A DNA stretch of 64,000 nt from Bacterioplanes sanyensis. GTDB taxonomy: Bacteria > Pseudomonadota > Gammaproteobacteria > Pseudomonadales > Oceanobacteraceae. Numbering within the stretch: position 1 is the first letter of the stretch; each line of letters starts with the position of its first letter. The stretch spans positions 124,001 through 188,000 of the forward strand of contig NZ_BMYY01000004.1 of the NCBI RefSeq assembly GCF_014652515.1, written 5' to 3'. Of the stretch, positions 10,031 to 19,204 are shown piece after piece. A model generated the notes under the pieces. It saw only the letters and a list, made by a program, of their open reading frames with translations. It made no database searches and had not been told where the DNA came from. Both the position numbers and the translations under genes were made by a program.

Positions 10031-10048
10031 CCGTCATGGAACTGACAC
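10031..10048 (+). promoter_or_regulatory. Weaker Pho box candidate upstream of the TonB receptor gene
   Basis: CCGTCAT-GGAA-CTGACAC matches the 7-4-7 direct repeat of a Pho box at 6/7 and 5/7 positions. It ends 47 bp before the predicted receptor start and reads toward it. Alone it would be weak evidence; the phytase function downstream and the stronger divergent Pho box raise its plausibility. Confidence 0.4.
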
Positions 10049-10095
10049 ATTTCATTTTTAGCGTCGTCGGCCATGGCCAACCCGAGGACCGGATC

Positions 10096-12888
10096 ATGAC
10101 ATTCAACAAAACCCCATTGGCGGCACTATTCACCATGCTGGCCACCAGCCCCACCTGGGCCGATGGCGTGCTGGAGGGTCGCATCATCGACGCCAACAGT
10201 GACAGCCGCTATCAAGGCGCCGTGGTGCGCATCGACGAACTGCAGCGCGAAACCCTGGCCCAGCAAGGCGGACGCTTTCGCCTGCCAAGTTTAAAAGCCG
10301 GTGAATATACCCTCACCGTCACCCTGGGGGCGCAAACTCTGGAGCGTCGTCGCATCGTCATCAGTGATCAAAAAACCACCCGCAGCGATATCGTCATCAG
10401 CGATGAGCATGCTTTGGAGGAGGTATTGGTGATCGGTCAGGCAGCACAAATGCAACGTGCGTTAGACCGCCAGCGCTTTGCCGACACCTTAATCAATGCC
10501 GTCAACGCCGACGCCATTGGCCAGCTGCCCGACGCCAACGCCGCCGAAGCCTTGCAGCGCGTGCCAGGCTTGTCGATTGAACGCGACCAAGGCGAAGGCC
10601 GTTTTGTGCGCGTGCGCGGCATCAGCCCCGACCTTAACGCCGTTAGCGTCAACGGCACCCAACTGCCCGCTGCCGAAGCAGGTCGACGTGCCGTCGCTCT
10701 GGATGTATTGCCCGCCGATTTAATCAGCTCATTGGTGGTCACCAAAGCATTAACCCCAGATATGGATGCCAACGCCATTGGCGGCAGCATCGAGGTTGAA
10801 AGCTTGTCGGCGCTCGATCGCGACGGCTTGTTTTACACCCTGCGTGCCGAGGCCGGCTACGACCAGCTCACCGAGCAAACCAGCCCCGCCTACGCCGCCA
10901 CCGCAGGCAACACCTTTGCACTCGCTGGCCAGCAACGCTTAGGCCTGGCGGCAGCGTTTTCTTATGACCAGCACCAATTCGGCTCAGATAACGTCGAAAC
11001 CGGCGCAGCCTGGGCGTTTGATGACGACGGCGGCGCTTTGAGCGAACTGGAGCAGCGCGACTATGAAATCGAACGCGAGCGCATCGGCGCAGCCATCAAC
11101 CTCGATTACGAGTTCAACCTTAACCACCGCTGGTATCTGCGCACGCTGTACAGCGAGTTTCGCGACAACGAGCAGCGCCTGGCCAACGTGGTCGAGTTTG
11201 GTGAGCTAATCGACAGCGAAGATGAGCCTGGCGAGCAGGAGTTTGATGGCGCTGCGCGCCGCGCCGGTGAGCGCGGCCTGGCCGAAGTGGGCCGCGAGCT
11301 AAAAGACCGCGAAGAAACCCAAACCGTCATGGCGGCCACCTTAGGCGGTGAGCACTTGGTCGACGCTTGGACATTCGAATACGCCTTAGGCTACAGCCAA
11401 GCCAAAGAAGAAGAACCCAACGCCATTGGCGGCGCTGTGTTTAAACAAGACGAAGTCGACAACGTCGGCTTTAGCAATACACGCAAACCGCGCATTTTGG
11501 CTGGCGGCCGCTACTTTGACGCCAGCGCCTACGAGCTGGCTGACATCGAATACACCGACGGCCTTAGCGAAGATAAACACACCAGCGTGGGCATCGATAT
11601 TAGCCGCGATTTATTCATCGCCCACTATCCAGCCATGATCAAATTTGGCGCCAAAAGCAGCCAGCGCGAAAAACAGCAACGCGTTGACGAATACGTGTTT
11701 GAAGACTTTGACGACCACGCTCTGGGTGACGGCATGGGCGAGTTAACCCTAGATCAGTTCGCGACCCGCGCACCGGATTACAGCCTTGGCCGTTTCGGCC
11801 CAGGCATTCGCCCAGCGGCCGTGCGTGAAGTGATTTCGCAGCTGGATAAAAATGACTTTTACGATGCCGAAGCATCGCGCATCGCCAGCTACGACATCGA
11901 CGAACGCATCAACGCCGCCTACGTGATGGGCCGAGTCGAAATAGATCAATGGTTGTTGCTGGCCGGTCTGCGCCATGAGGCCACCGAGCACGACTTCAGC
12001 GGCACGGCGTTAAATGCCGACGGCGACTTTGTGGCAATAAGCGATGACAACCGCTACGGCCATACCCTGCCGTCGCTGCATGCGCGCTATCAACTGAGCG
12101 ACAACACGCAACTGCGCGCGGCTTGGAGCAACGCCGTAGTGCGCCCTACCTTTGAGCAAATGTCGCCCAGTTTTGTCGACGACGGTGAAGAAGCCGAGCT
12201 GGGCAACACGCAACTCAAGGCCATGCGCGCCCGCAACCTCGACCTCAGCTTGGAGCACTATGTCGGCAGTGCCGGTATCATGTCGGCGGCGCTGTTTTAT
12301 AAAGACATTCAGCACTTTATTTTTGCCACCGACCTGGCCGGCTCCTCCGAGCGCTGGCAAGGCTATGACGAAGTGGCCACCTATCGTAACGGCGACGATG
12401 CGAGCATTACTGGGCTGGAACTGGCCTTCTCGCAACAGCTCAGCCAACTGCCAGCGCCCTTTGATGGCCTGTTAATCGCCGCCAACCTCACCTTGAGTGA
12501 CTCAAGCGCCACGGTGCTCAGCTATGACAACGGCACTGAGCGCGAGCGCACCATCGACCTGCCCAATCAATCTGACCTAAGCGGAAATGTTGTAATCGGC
12601 TATGAAAAAAATGGCCTGATGCTGCGCCTAGCCAGCAATTACAAATCGGAATATTTGCTGGAGGTGGAAGATCTGACCTCACGCGATGGCGATGTTTACC
12701 AAGCAGCCCATGCCCAGTTGGACTTCAGCTCAGCGTATCAACTCAACCCGCAATGGAAGCTGAGTTTTGATATCAGCAACCTAGGCGACGAGCCCTATTA
12801 CGCGTATCAACGCGAGCAACGCTACAACGCCCAATACGAAGCCTACGGTCCAACGTACCGCCTGGGTGTGAGCTACAGCCACTTTTAA
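10096..12888 (+). CDS. TonB-dependent outer-membrane receptor, probably for phytate or its products
   Basis: Outer-membrane active-transport receptor. Using the ATG at 10096 (GAGGA five bases upstream of the spacer) gives 930 residues with a signal peptide ending near SPTWA. Next comes a carboxypeptidase-regulatory-like beta domain (about 25-105), a plug domain (about 115-235; AEALQRVPGLSIERDQGEGRFVRVRG covers its core in shorter form) and a beta-barrel ending in an aromatic residue (SHF). The style is that of the Xanthomonas/Caulobacter TonB receptor group. The next gene is a phytase lipoprotein; receptor-phytase pairs are known in gammaproteobacteria and suggest uptake of inositol phosphates. 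The substrate is inference from context. Confidence 0.88.
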   Translation: MTFNKTPLAALFTMLATSPTWADGVLEGRIIDANSDSRYQGAVVRIDELQRETLAQQGGRFRLPSLKAGEYTLTVTLGAQTLERRRIVISDQKTTRSDIVISDEHALEEVLVIGQAAQMQRALDRQRFADTLINAVNADAIGQLPDANAAEALQRVPGLSIERDQGEGRFVRVRGISPDLNAVSVNGTQLPAAEAGRRAVALDVLPADLISSLVVTKALTPDMDANAIGGSIEVESLSALDRDGLFYTLRAEAGYDQLTEQTSPAYAATAGNTFALAGQQRLGLAAAFSYDQHQFGSDNVETGAAWAFDDDGGALSELEQRDYEIERERIGAAINLDYEFNLNHRWYLRTLYSEFRDNEQRLANVVEFGELIDSEDEPGEQEFDGAARRAGERGLAEVGRELKDREETQTVMAATLGGEHLVDAWTFEYALGYSQAKEEEPNAIGGAVFKQDEVDNVGFSNTRKPRILAGGRYFDASAYELADIEYTDGLSEDKHTSVGIDISRDLFIAHYPAMIKFGAKSSQREKQQRVDEYVFEDFDDHALGDGMGELTLDQFATRAPDYSLGRFGPGIRPAAVREVISQLDKNDFYDAEASRIASYDIDERINAAYVMGRVEIDQWLLLAGLRHEATEHDFSGTALNADGDFVAISDDNRYGHTLPSLHARYQLSDNTQLRAAWSNAVVRPTFEQMSPSFVDDGEEAELGNTQLKAMRARNLDLSLEHYVGSAGIMSAALFYKDIQHFIFATDLAGSSERWQGYDEVATYRNGDDASITGLELAFSQQLSQLPAPFDGLLIAANLTLSDSSATVLSYDNGTERERTIDLPNQSDLSGNVVIGYEKNGLMLRLASNYKSEYLLEVEDLTSRDGDVYQAAHAQLDFSSAYQLNPQWKLSFDISNLGDEPYYAYQREQRYNAQYEAYGPTYRLGVSYSHF

Positions 12889-12905
12889 AATTAACCAACA
12901 GGATG

Positions 12906-12922
12906 GGCCGCCTTAGGCGGCC
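12906..12922 (+). promoter_or_regulatory. Hairpin between receptor and phytase genes
   Basis: Perfect 7-bp arms GGCCGCC and GGCGGCC with a 3-base loop lie between the receptor stop and the phytase ATG (10 bases before it). No T run follows, so it is more likely an mRNA processing or stabilising stem, or a translational damper, than a terminator. Confidence 0.4.
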
Positions 12923-12931
12923 AAACAGACT

Positions 12932-14824
12932 ATGACACACAGCAAATCGATTTCTTTTAGCCTGATCATCACCGCACTCCTGAGCGGCTGCGCGCACCAA
13001 CACACGGCGAGGGTGGCAGACAACAGTAAAGTTCAGGGCGAGTTCGCTAGCCCAGTGGCATCCGGCTGGCTGGGCATTGGCAACGAGCACGCCATGAGTG
13101 TAGCTGGCCAACCCGTGGTCGAGGTGTATGGCGAATACCTGGATCAGCGCCAACAGCAAGGCCGCACAACGCTTTTAACGCTGGATAACCAGCACCGCTT
13201 GGTGCTGCTTCAGCAACAGACCCAAGCTCAAGCCTGGCACATCAGTACGTCAGAGCCGCTGGATACGGCACTGGAAGGCTTATGCCTCTACCAACCTCAG
13301 CCACAACAACCGTTGCAGGCGTTTTTATTGACCGAAGACAGCCTGGCACAGCAAGTGATTTTGCAGCCTAAGGGCACCCAGCTAGAGATCACCGAACTGC
13401 GGCACCTACCGCTGCCCCCCGCCAGCGAATATTGCCAAGTCGATGACCAGAACCATCAGCTTTATCTCACCGAAGAAGGCATCGGCCTGTGGCGAGTAAG
13501 CGCCCGCGCCGAAAGCGAGCTGCGCCGCGAGCCCGTGGCCTTGGTCAAACCCTATGGCACCATTGAGAACGTTGGGCCACTCAGTCTGGCCAATCATCAC
13601 TTATGGATGGCCGCTAAAGGAGGGCAACAGCTGTATGGCATCGATTTGCGCTCTCAGCAGATCACGCCCTGGCCCCTGAGCCCAGAATTTGCCTTGGACG
13701 GTCTGGCGATACGCGCAAAAGCCGAGCACGTCAGCGCGCTGGTGTTGGATGAAAACAGCGGCCAATGGCTTGAGTTATCCTTGCCCATCGCCGCAAATGC
13801 GCAAGCGGCCCCAGCAGCTACAAAAACCAGGAAAAACACAGCCGAGTTGCTGCCAACGGCAGAAACCACACCCGTGGCCAGCATGGGCGATGCCGCCGAC
13901 GATCCAGCCATTTGGGTACACCCTTCCCAAGGCGAAAAAAGCCGCATTTTAGGCACCAATAAGCAACAGGCTTTACTGGTGTACGATTTAAACGGCCAGC
14001 AGTTACAGCAGCTAAACGTTGGGCGCGTGAACAATGTCGACGTGCGCCAAGGGTTTTCTTATCGTGGCCAACGCATGGACATCGCCGCCGCCAGCCAGCG
14101 TGACCGCGCCGCCATTGCGTTATTTGCCATCGACCCATTAACGGGTGAGCTCAGCGTGGCCGAAGAAATCACCACCACACTGGATGATGTCTATGGTTTA
14201 TGCCTGTATCGTGGCAAAAAAGGCGCTCTTTACGCCTTTATTAACGACGAAGATGGCCGCTATGAGCAATGGCACATTCGCGACGGTCAAAACGGCTGGC
14301 AAGGGCAAAAAGTGCGTGAATTTGCCCTCGCCTCGCAACCCGAAGGCTGCAGCGCCGACGATGCCCGGCACACACTATTTTTAGGCGAAGAAAACAGCGC
14401 ACTGTATGTAATGAACGCCGAGCCCGACGCCACTGCCCAGCTCAAAACAATTGGCCAAGTGAATGACGGTTGGCTTACCGCAGACATAGAAGGCATGGAA
14501 ATATACGACAACGGCGAGCACGTCTACTTGCTGGTATCGAGCCAAGGCGATGACAGCTATGTGCTCTACAACGCCCTGCCACCGTATCAGCCACTGACGC
14601 GCTTTCGCATTGGCATCAACCTAGAAAAACACATTGACGGCGCCTCCGAAACCGATGGCTTAACCGTCACCAGCGCCAACTTAGGCAAGGGTTACGAGCA
14701 AGGGCTGATCGTAGTGCAAGACGGCCGCAACTTACTGCCCAAGCAAACCCAGAACTTTAAACTGGTGCCGTGGGCGGCGTTGCAAAAGCTGCTTCAAGAA
14801 TCATTTAACCCCAATTCTGAATAA
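12932..14824 (+). CDS. Double-domain beta-propeller phytase, lipoprotein
   Basis: Calcium-dependent phytase (3-phytase type) that releases phosphate from inositol hexakisphosphate. The signal sequence ends in a lipobox, LLSG-C20, so the mature protein should be anchored to a membrane, probably the outer one. Two beta-propeller regions are visible. The N-terminal one (about 45-275) lacks the acidic motifs. The C-terminal one (about 315-625) has DAADDPAIWVHP, GRVNNVDVRQGF, EGCSADD with LFLGEEN, TADIEGMEIYDNG and GASETDGLTV, matching the metal- and phosphate-binding stretches of the family. An inactive plus active tandem arrangement is known for some phytases of this class. Cotranscription with the TonB receptor gene is likely (43-base gap). 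Confidence 0.88.
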   Translation: MTHSKSISFSLIITALLSGCAHQHTARVADNSKVQGEFASPVASGWLGIGNEHAMSVAGQPVVEVYGEYLDQRQQQGRTTLLTLDNQHRLVLLQQQTQAQAWHISTSEPLDTALEGLCLYQPQPQQPLQAFLLTEDSLAQQVILQPKGTQLEITELRHLPLPPASEYCQVDDQNHQLYLTEEGIGLWRVSARAESELRREPVALVKPYGTIENVGPLSLANHHLWMAAKGGQQLYGIDLRSQQITPWPLSPEFALDGLAIRAKAEHVSALVLDENSGQWLELSLPIAANAQAAPAATKTRKNTAELLPTAETTPVASMGDAADDPAIWVHPSQGEKSRILGTNKQQALLVYDLNGQQLQQLNVGRVNNVDVRQGFSYRGQRMDIAAASQRDRAAIALFAIDPLTGELSVAEEITTTLDDVYGLCLYRGKKGALYAFINDEDGRYEQWHIRDGQNGWQGQKVREFALASQPEGCSADDARHTLFLGEENSALYVMNAEPDATAQLKTIGQVNDGWLTADIEGMEIYDNGEHVYLLVSSQGDDSYVLYNALPPYQPLTRFRIGINLEKHIDGASETDGLTVTSANLGKGYEQGLIVVQDGRNLLPKQTQNFKLVPWAALQKLLQESFNPNSE

Positions 14825-14907
14825 TGATGCCCAGCTGTGCAGAACTTTTCAGAGGTGTCTCAGAGGTTATGAAGGCCTACCACCCCAACTACTAATTAGC
14901 TATTACT

Positions 14908-14926
14908 GCCCCAGCATGGCTGGGGC
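14908..14926. terminator. Hairpin between convergent genes
   Basis: Perfect arms GCCCCAGC and GCTGGGGC around an ATG loop, between the phytase stop and the stop of the convergent gene. There is no T run on either side, so it may be a bidirectional but weak terminator. Confidence 0.4.
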
Positions 14927-14934
14927 GCACTGGC

Positions 14935-16275
14935 TTAAACATCCGCCAATGCCACGATCTGCACATCGATGTGGCGCTGCTTGTCGCCACTGACAACACC
15001 GCTGTGCATAACGCCGCCATTCTCCTTGATGATATTCACCAGGCGCTGCTGCATCGTGGCCAGAAAGTCGCGTTCTTGTTGATAAAGTTCATCATTAACA
15101 ATCAGGCGAATGTCACCCGCAAATTGGCGATCAACGTCTGGGTCACAATAGTCATCACCGTATTTATTGGCGACGTCTAATACAATCACATCGGCAAGAC
15201 GAAAAAAATCGTGTTTATTGTCACTGTCAATGTAAACATCGTAAGAAGACTTTCCACCTTGCTCGACCCGCTCTACGCGAAAGTTATCTTCTTCCGACAG
15301 TAGTGAGGCCAGCGTCAAGGTGTCATCAGGGTGCCAGAAAGTGGCATGCTTCGAGCCAATAATACGCTGTTTAACACGTTCCAAACTGAGCACATTTAGC
15401 TCTGGTGATACCCGTTGAAATAGAGGGTCATAATTTTCGAGCAGGGTAATCCGGTGCTGCTCTTGCAGCGCATAGTCGTATACCACCAGTGCGCCCACCT
15501 CGCGGTCGGCCACATACAGGAATAGATGATCGTTACCGAGCAAATGATTGCCGGTATGCATATCGCCCCCACCGGCCATGGCTTTTTGCCCCAGCACTTG
15601 GCCATCGGCGGTAAAACTGATCACCTCACTGGGGGTTTGTATGACGGTACGGCGATCAAATTCTAATAAGGTGAGCGGCAGCTCGGCCAATGGGTGCTGC
15701 CAGGCCAGTTGGCCACCGTGGTAGTCGTAGCACTGTAATAGTTTATTTTCACATAAATAAAAGTGGTGCTGTCTAAGCGGCGGATAAACATCATCAAAGT
15801 CTTTTGGACGATCAAAAGAAACTCTCCAAACCATTTCTCCATGCTGAATACCAACTATCGCGCTCTCGTCTCTCAACTCACCAATAAAAACGTCGTTCAC
15901 ATGCCTATACAGATACATCTTCTCAGCAATGGAAAATTCTTCTTCACCATCAACAAAAATGTTCGTCTCCTGGCCATTATCCTTACAGCGATAAGTTTGT
16001 GCCCCTGAGTCATAAAAAGCAGCATCAAGGGCTTTGTATTTATCCAGAGTGCTTGCTTGTTGGCCAACCAAAAGCTTCCCATCGGCTGATATATTGAGTA
16101 GCCCTTCTTCACTGGCAACCCATTGCAGTTGATGAATACCACCAGCATACACCAACACTGGTCCCGCCGGAGTAATACGCAGCAAGCAGCCTTCAAAGGG
16201 AAACTCCCCCAAAGCATAGGTTTCATCATCAAATATGTAAAAGGACGAAGATGGAAGTATTAATGACCGGCTCAT
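14935..16275 (-). CDS. Unrecognised protein with beta-propeller-like pattern
   Basis: I do not recognise this 446-residue protein. Its first ~300 residues alternate short hydrophobic strands with polar turns in repeats reminiscent of WD/PQQ-type propellers (for example EGLLNISADGKLLVG, HGEMVWRVSFDRPKD, LFLYVADREVGALVVYDY). The last ~130 residues are acidic and may form a separate domain. There is no signal peptide and no membrane span. I place the start at the ATG at 16275, with GGAGG at 16280-16284; an upstream in-frame ATG at 16308 has no ribosome-binding site. The middle of the gene is richer in A/T than its neighbours, a possible sign of transfer. It is monocistronic and convergent with the phytase gene. 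Confidence 0.6.
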   Translation of the reverse strand: MSRSLILPSSSFYIFDDETYALGEFPFEGCLLRITPAGPVLVYAGGIHQLQWVASEEGLLNISADGKLLVGQQASTLDKYKALDAAFYDSGAQTYRCKDNGQETNIFVDGEEEFSIAEKMYLYRHVNDVFIGELRDESAIVGIQHGEMVWRVSFDRPKDFDDVYPPLRQHHFYLCENKLLQCYDYHGGQLAWQHPLAELPLTLLEFDRRTVIQTPSEVISFTADGQVLGQKAMAGGGDMHTGNHLLGNDHLFLYVADREVGALVVYDYALQEQHRITLLENYDPLFQRVSPELNVLSLERVKQRIIGSKHATFWHPDDTLTLASLLSEEDNFRVERVEQGGKSSYDVYIDSDNKHDFFRLADVIVLDVANKYGDDYCDPDVDRQFAGDIRLIVNDELYQQERDFLATMQQRLVNIIKENGGVMHSGVVSGDKQRHIDVQIVALADV

Positions 16276-16468
16276 ATAGCCTCCACGCAAGGGGGCTGCG
16301 TCAGACATTGAGGCTGATTCGTTTTTATTAACGTGATACGGCGCATATCCCTACTCCGATGATTAATGGGCGATAAACTATGCCATAACGATTCCATTGC
16401 TACGAGAACCGCTCTACGAGAGCCGCCCCAGGATCAGAGATCAGAGCACAACGAGCGATATGTGCGGA

Positions 16469-17284
16469 TCAAGGCCTAGCGCGAAAATGCCACTCATACA
16501 TGCCCACATCGTTATGAATAGAGTGGCGCACTGAGTCGTCAATGGCGTCGGAGTCCTGGTTGTATAAGCCGCATAAGCTCAGCGCATTGAGCACATCGAC
16601 CTCTAGCCCTAGGTATTCGTACACCACCCGAGCGCAGCATGGCATGCGCTCGCCACTGCCCGACACCCCCAGCTTTAAGCCAGTCAGGCGTGAAATGCGG
16701 TTTTTAAAGGAAGGAAATAAAATCGTTTGGGTGATTTCATGGCCGGTAAGGGATTCGTAATCCGCCATAAAAATGCGGTCGGTTAAATAATGCACCGTGC
16801 CTAAATATTTACCGTGAAAGACTTTGTCGCTGGGCGACTCTTGCAAGCGTTCGGTGCGCTGATACACCACTTGCTCGCCCTGCTTTTCGATGCACACCAG
16901 GGTGCGCAATATTTTGCCCGGGCACGCCATCGACTGGTAATACTCGAAATAATACCCCAAGTAGCGATCCAAATTATGGTTGGCGCTCCACTGCGCCAGC
17001 TGTTGCAGATGCGGCCACAGTGGGTGGTCGGGCGCATCCGCTTCCAGCCGTTTGGGGCGCACTTTAACCAAACGCTCAAATTGGCTGTAGGGCAGCAGTA
17101 TTTCGTGCTTTTCGACCCCGAAAAAGTCACACAACTTCATCAGCATGTTGGCCGAAGGCCGACTGCGGCCACTGAGGTAGCGGTTAAATTGCGAACGGTT
17201 AATGTCCAGCCGCCGGCAAACATCGGCGATGGATTTGTAATAACTGCACAAGAGTTTCAGATTACTGGGAAAATCATCCTGCAT
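16469..17284 (-). CDS. XRE-family helix-turn-helix regulator
   Basis: A 271-residue regulator. The N-terminus is an XRE/Cro helix-turn-helix: KSIADVCRRLDINRSQFNRYLSGRSRPSANMLMKLCDFFGV, where the recognition helix is NRSQFNRYLSG. The remaining ~200 residues form an unrecognised, probably ligand-sensing domain. The preferred start is the ATG at 17284, with AAGAGG upstream; an in-frame start 42 bases earlier exists. It is divergent from the symporter-aspartase-asparaginase cluster, so control of that cluster is the natural guess. A two-armed inverted repeat in the shared intergenic region is a candidate operator. Confidence 0.8.
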   Translation of the reverse strand: MQDDFPSNLKLLCSYYKSIADVCRRLDINRSQFNRYLSGRSRPSANMLMKLCDFFGVEKHEILLPYSQFERLVKVRPKRLEADAPDHPLWPHLQQLAQWSANHNLDRYLGYYFEYYQSMACPGKILRTLVCIEKQGEQVVYQRTERLQESPSDKVFHGKYLGTVHYLTDRIFMADYESLTGHEITQTILFPSFKNRISRLTGLKLGVSGSGERMPCCARVVYEYLGLEVDVLNALSLCGLYNQDSDAIDDSVRHSIHNDVGMYEWHFRARP

Positions 17285-17389
17285 GTGTGTTTTGCCTCTT
17301 GCGCACGAATCACTGGCCTGGGCCACTCACTGCGGCCATTGGCGGCATGTTAGCCGATGGCCATCACCAATCACAGGCCCAAGTAGATA

Positions 17390-17418
17390 CTAGTTGACGC
17401 TCAGGTAGCATCAACTAG
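17390..17418. promoter_or_regulatory. Inverted repeat, candidate operator
   Basis: Arms CTAGTTGA (17390-17397) and TCAACTAG (17411-17418) are perfect complements, with centres 21 bp (two helical turns) apart. The site is in the intergenic region between the XRE regulator and the AGCS symporter gene and is suited to a dimeric helix-turn-helix protein. The rest of this ~320-bp region holds no gene I can support. Confidence 0.5.
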
Positions 17419-17605
17419 CACCAAAATACAACAGAATGCCAAGTGTTACCCAGCGAGATTTTTTGATTGCATTACAGCCTGTGGGGATTTGCGCTGCCAG
17501 CGTGAAGCGCCGCCGATGCGCTGCTGTTCACTCCACCCAAGTGAATAGCCGTGCACACCAATGCAATAACAATAAAAACGGCACATCGTGCCACGGGAGG
17601 AAAAC

Positions 17606-19090
17606 ATGCTCGATCTGCTCAACGATTTGCTGTGGGGCAAGCTGCTGATTGCCGTGTTACTGATTCTGGGAGTCTGGTTTACCCTGGCGTCCCGCTTTGT
17701 TCAATTCCGCTATTTTGCCTCGATGTTCCGCATCCTGGGCTCTAGCCAAGCGTTTAAACGTGACCCCAATGGCCATTTAAGCTCGTTCCAGGCGTTAGTG
17801 CTGTCCGTGGCTGGCCGCGTTGGTGGCGGTAACATTGCCGGTGTGGCCGTGGCGATTGCTTTGGGCGGCCCGGGCGCCGTGTTCTGGATGTGGGTAGTGG
17901 GCCTGATGGGCATGGCGACCAGCTACTTTGAATGTACTCTGGCGCAAACCTACAAAAAAGCCGAGCCCGATGGCACTTACCGTGGCGGCCCAGCGTATTA
18001 CATCTCCCGAGGTCTGGGCGAAAAATGGAAGTGGTTGGCAGCGGTGTATTCTGTGCTCTTGCTGGTGACCTTTGGCTTCGGCTTTACCGCACTGCAATCC
18101 TACGCCGTCGCTACCTCGGTTGAAGATGCCTTTGGCGTGCCTGCTTATTACACCGGTATTGCTTTGGCTTTGATCGTCGGCCTGATTATTTTTGGCGGCG
18201 TTAAGCGCATTGCCAAAATCTCTGAAGTGCTGGTGCCTGTTATGGCGCTGGGCTATATCGGCATTACTGTGATCGTACTCGGTTTAAATATTGGCGAAAT
18301 TCCTGCTGCCCTAGGGCTGATCGTTAAAAGTGCCTTTGGCTTAGAGCCTGCCATCGGTGGTGGTATTGGCGCCGCCATTTTAATGGGCGTTAAACGCGGC
18401 TTGTTTTCTAACGAGGCTGGCCTTGGCAGTGCGCCAAACGTGGCCGCCGTTGCTTATGTGCCACACCCGGCCAACCAAGGCATTGTGCAGTCGTTTTCAG
18501 TGTTTATTGACACCATTATTCTGTGCTCTTGCACGGCGCTGATTATTTTGCTGAGCGGCGCCTACGATCCAGCATCAGCCGGCACCCAAGGCGGCGTGGC
18601 GCTAACGCAAATGGCATTGGCGGATCACGTTGGCGAATGGGGGCGTATGTTTGTCAGCGTGGCTTTGCTGTTATTTGGCTTTAGCACCATTTTGTACAAC
18701 TACTACCTCGGTGAAAACAGCCTCAACTACTTCAGCGAAGAAAATCAGAGCCTGTTTAATGCTTTCCGCGTGGCCATTATCTGCCTGTGCTGTGGCGGCG
18801 CCATTATGAATCTGGGTACGGTGTTTGCCTTCGCTGACGTCACCATGGGCTTGCTCGCGCTGGCTAACTTGGTAGCTTTGGCATTGCTGTTTAAAACCGG
18901 CCTGCGCGTGATGAAAGATTACGATCAGCAGCGCGCCAATGGTATTAAGGTGCCGGTATTTGATGCAGAGAAATTTGCCGACTTAAATATTGACCAAGCT
19001 ACTTGGAAAATCGAAAACAGCGATTTGCCCCCTAAGACGGGTCAAGAGGCGCAAAACAACCAGGCCACAACAACGGCCAATGCCAATTAA
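17606..19090 (+). CDS. AGCS-family sodium:amino acid symporter
   Basis: Inner-membrane sodium-coupled symporter of the alanine/glycine:cation symporter family (AgcS, AlsT, GlnT types). About ten membrane spans are visible. Family stretches include GGNIAGVAVAIALGGPGAVFWMW, the YRGGPAYYISRGLG loop, and GVKRGLFSNEAGLGSAPNVAA. The ATG at 17606 is chosen over an upstream GTG because GGGAGG (17595-17600) precedes it; this gives 494 residues. The neighbours (aspartase, asparaginase) suggest asparagine, aspartate or glutamine as a substrate, but family members differ and the sequence does not decide. Confidence 0.92.
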   Translation: MLDLLNDLLWGKLLIAVLLILGVWFTLASRFVQFRYFASMFRILGSSQAFKRDPNGHLSSFQALVLSVAGRVGGGNIAGVAVAIALGGPGAVFWMWVVGLMGMATSYFECTLAQTYKKAEPDGTYRGGPAYYISRGLGEKWKWLAAVYSVLLLVTFGFGFTALQSYAVATSVEDAFGVPAYYTGIALALIVGLIIFGGVKRIAKISEVLVPVMALGYIGITVIVLGLNIGEIPAALGLIVKSAFGLEPAIGGGIGAAILMGVKRGLFSNEAGLGSAPNVAAVAYVPHPANQGIVQSFSVFIDTIILCSCTALIILLSGAYDPASAGTQGGVALTQMALADHVGEWGRMFVSVALLLFGFSTILYNYYLGENSLNYFSEENQSLFNAFRVAIICLCCGGAIMNLGTVFAFADVTMGLLALANLVALALLFKTGLRVMKDYDQQRANGIKVPVFDAEKFADLNIDQATWKIENSDLPPKTGQEAQNNQATTTANAN

Positions 19091-19133
19091 AAATAGGTTT
19101 ATACGCAGTTAGCTGTGTTGATTGTCAGACCCC

Positions 19134-19190
19134 AGGAGGCATAGCCTCCTCTTTGCCGGCTCGATTTCATCCCCGAGCCGGCCTTTTTTA
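19134..19190 (+). terminator. Double hairpin terminator after the symporter gene
   Basis: A tight hairpin with arms AGGAGGC and GCCTCCT and a 3-base loop (19134-19150) is followed by a strong terminator stem, arms GCCGGCTCG (19155-19163) and CGAGCCGGC (19174-19182), and six T. This should make aspA-ansA expression partly independent of the symporter, by read-through or a promoter I could not identify. Confidence 0.85.
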
Positions 19191-19204
19191 TTTTTGGAGA
19201 CACT

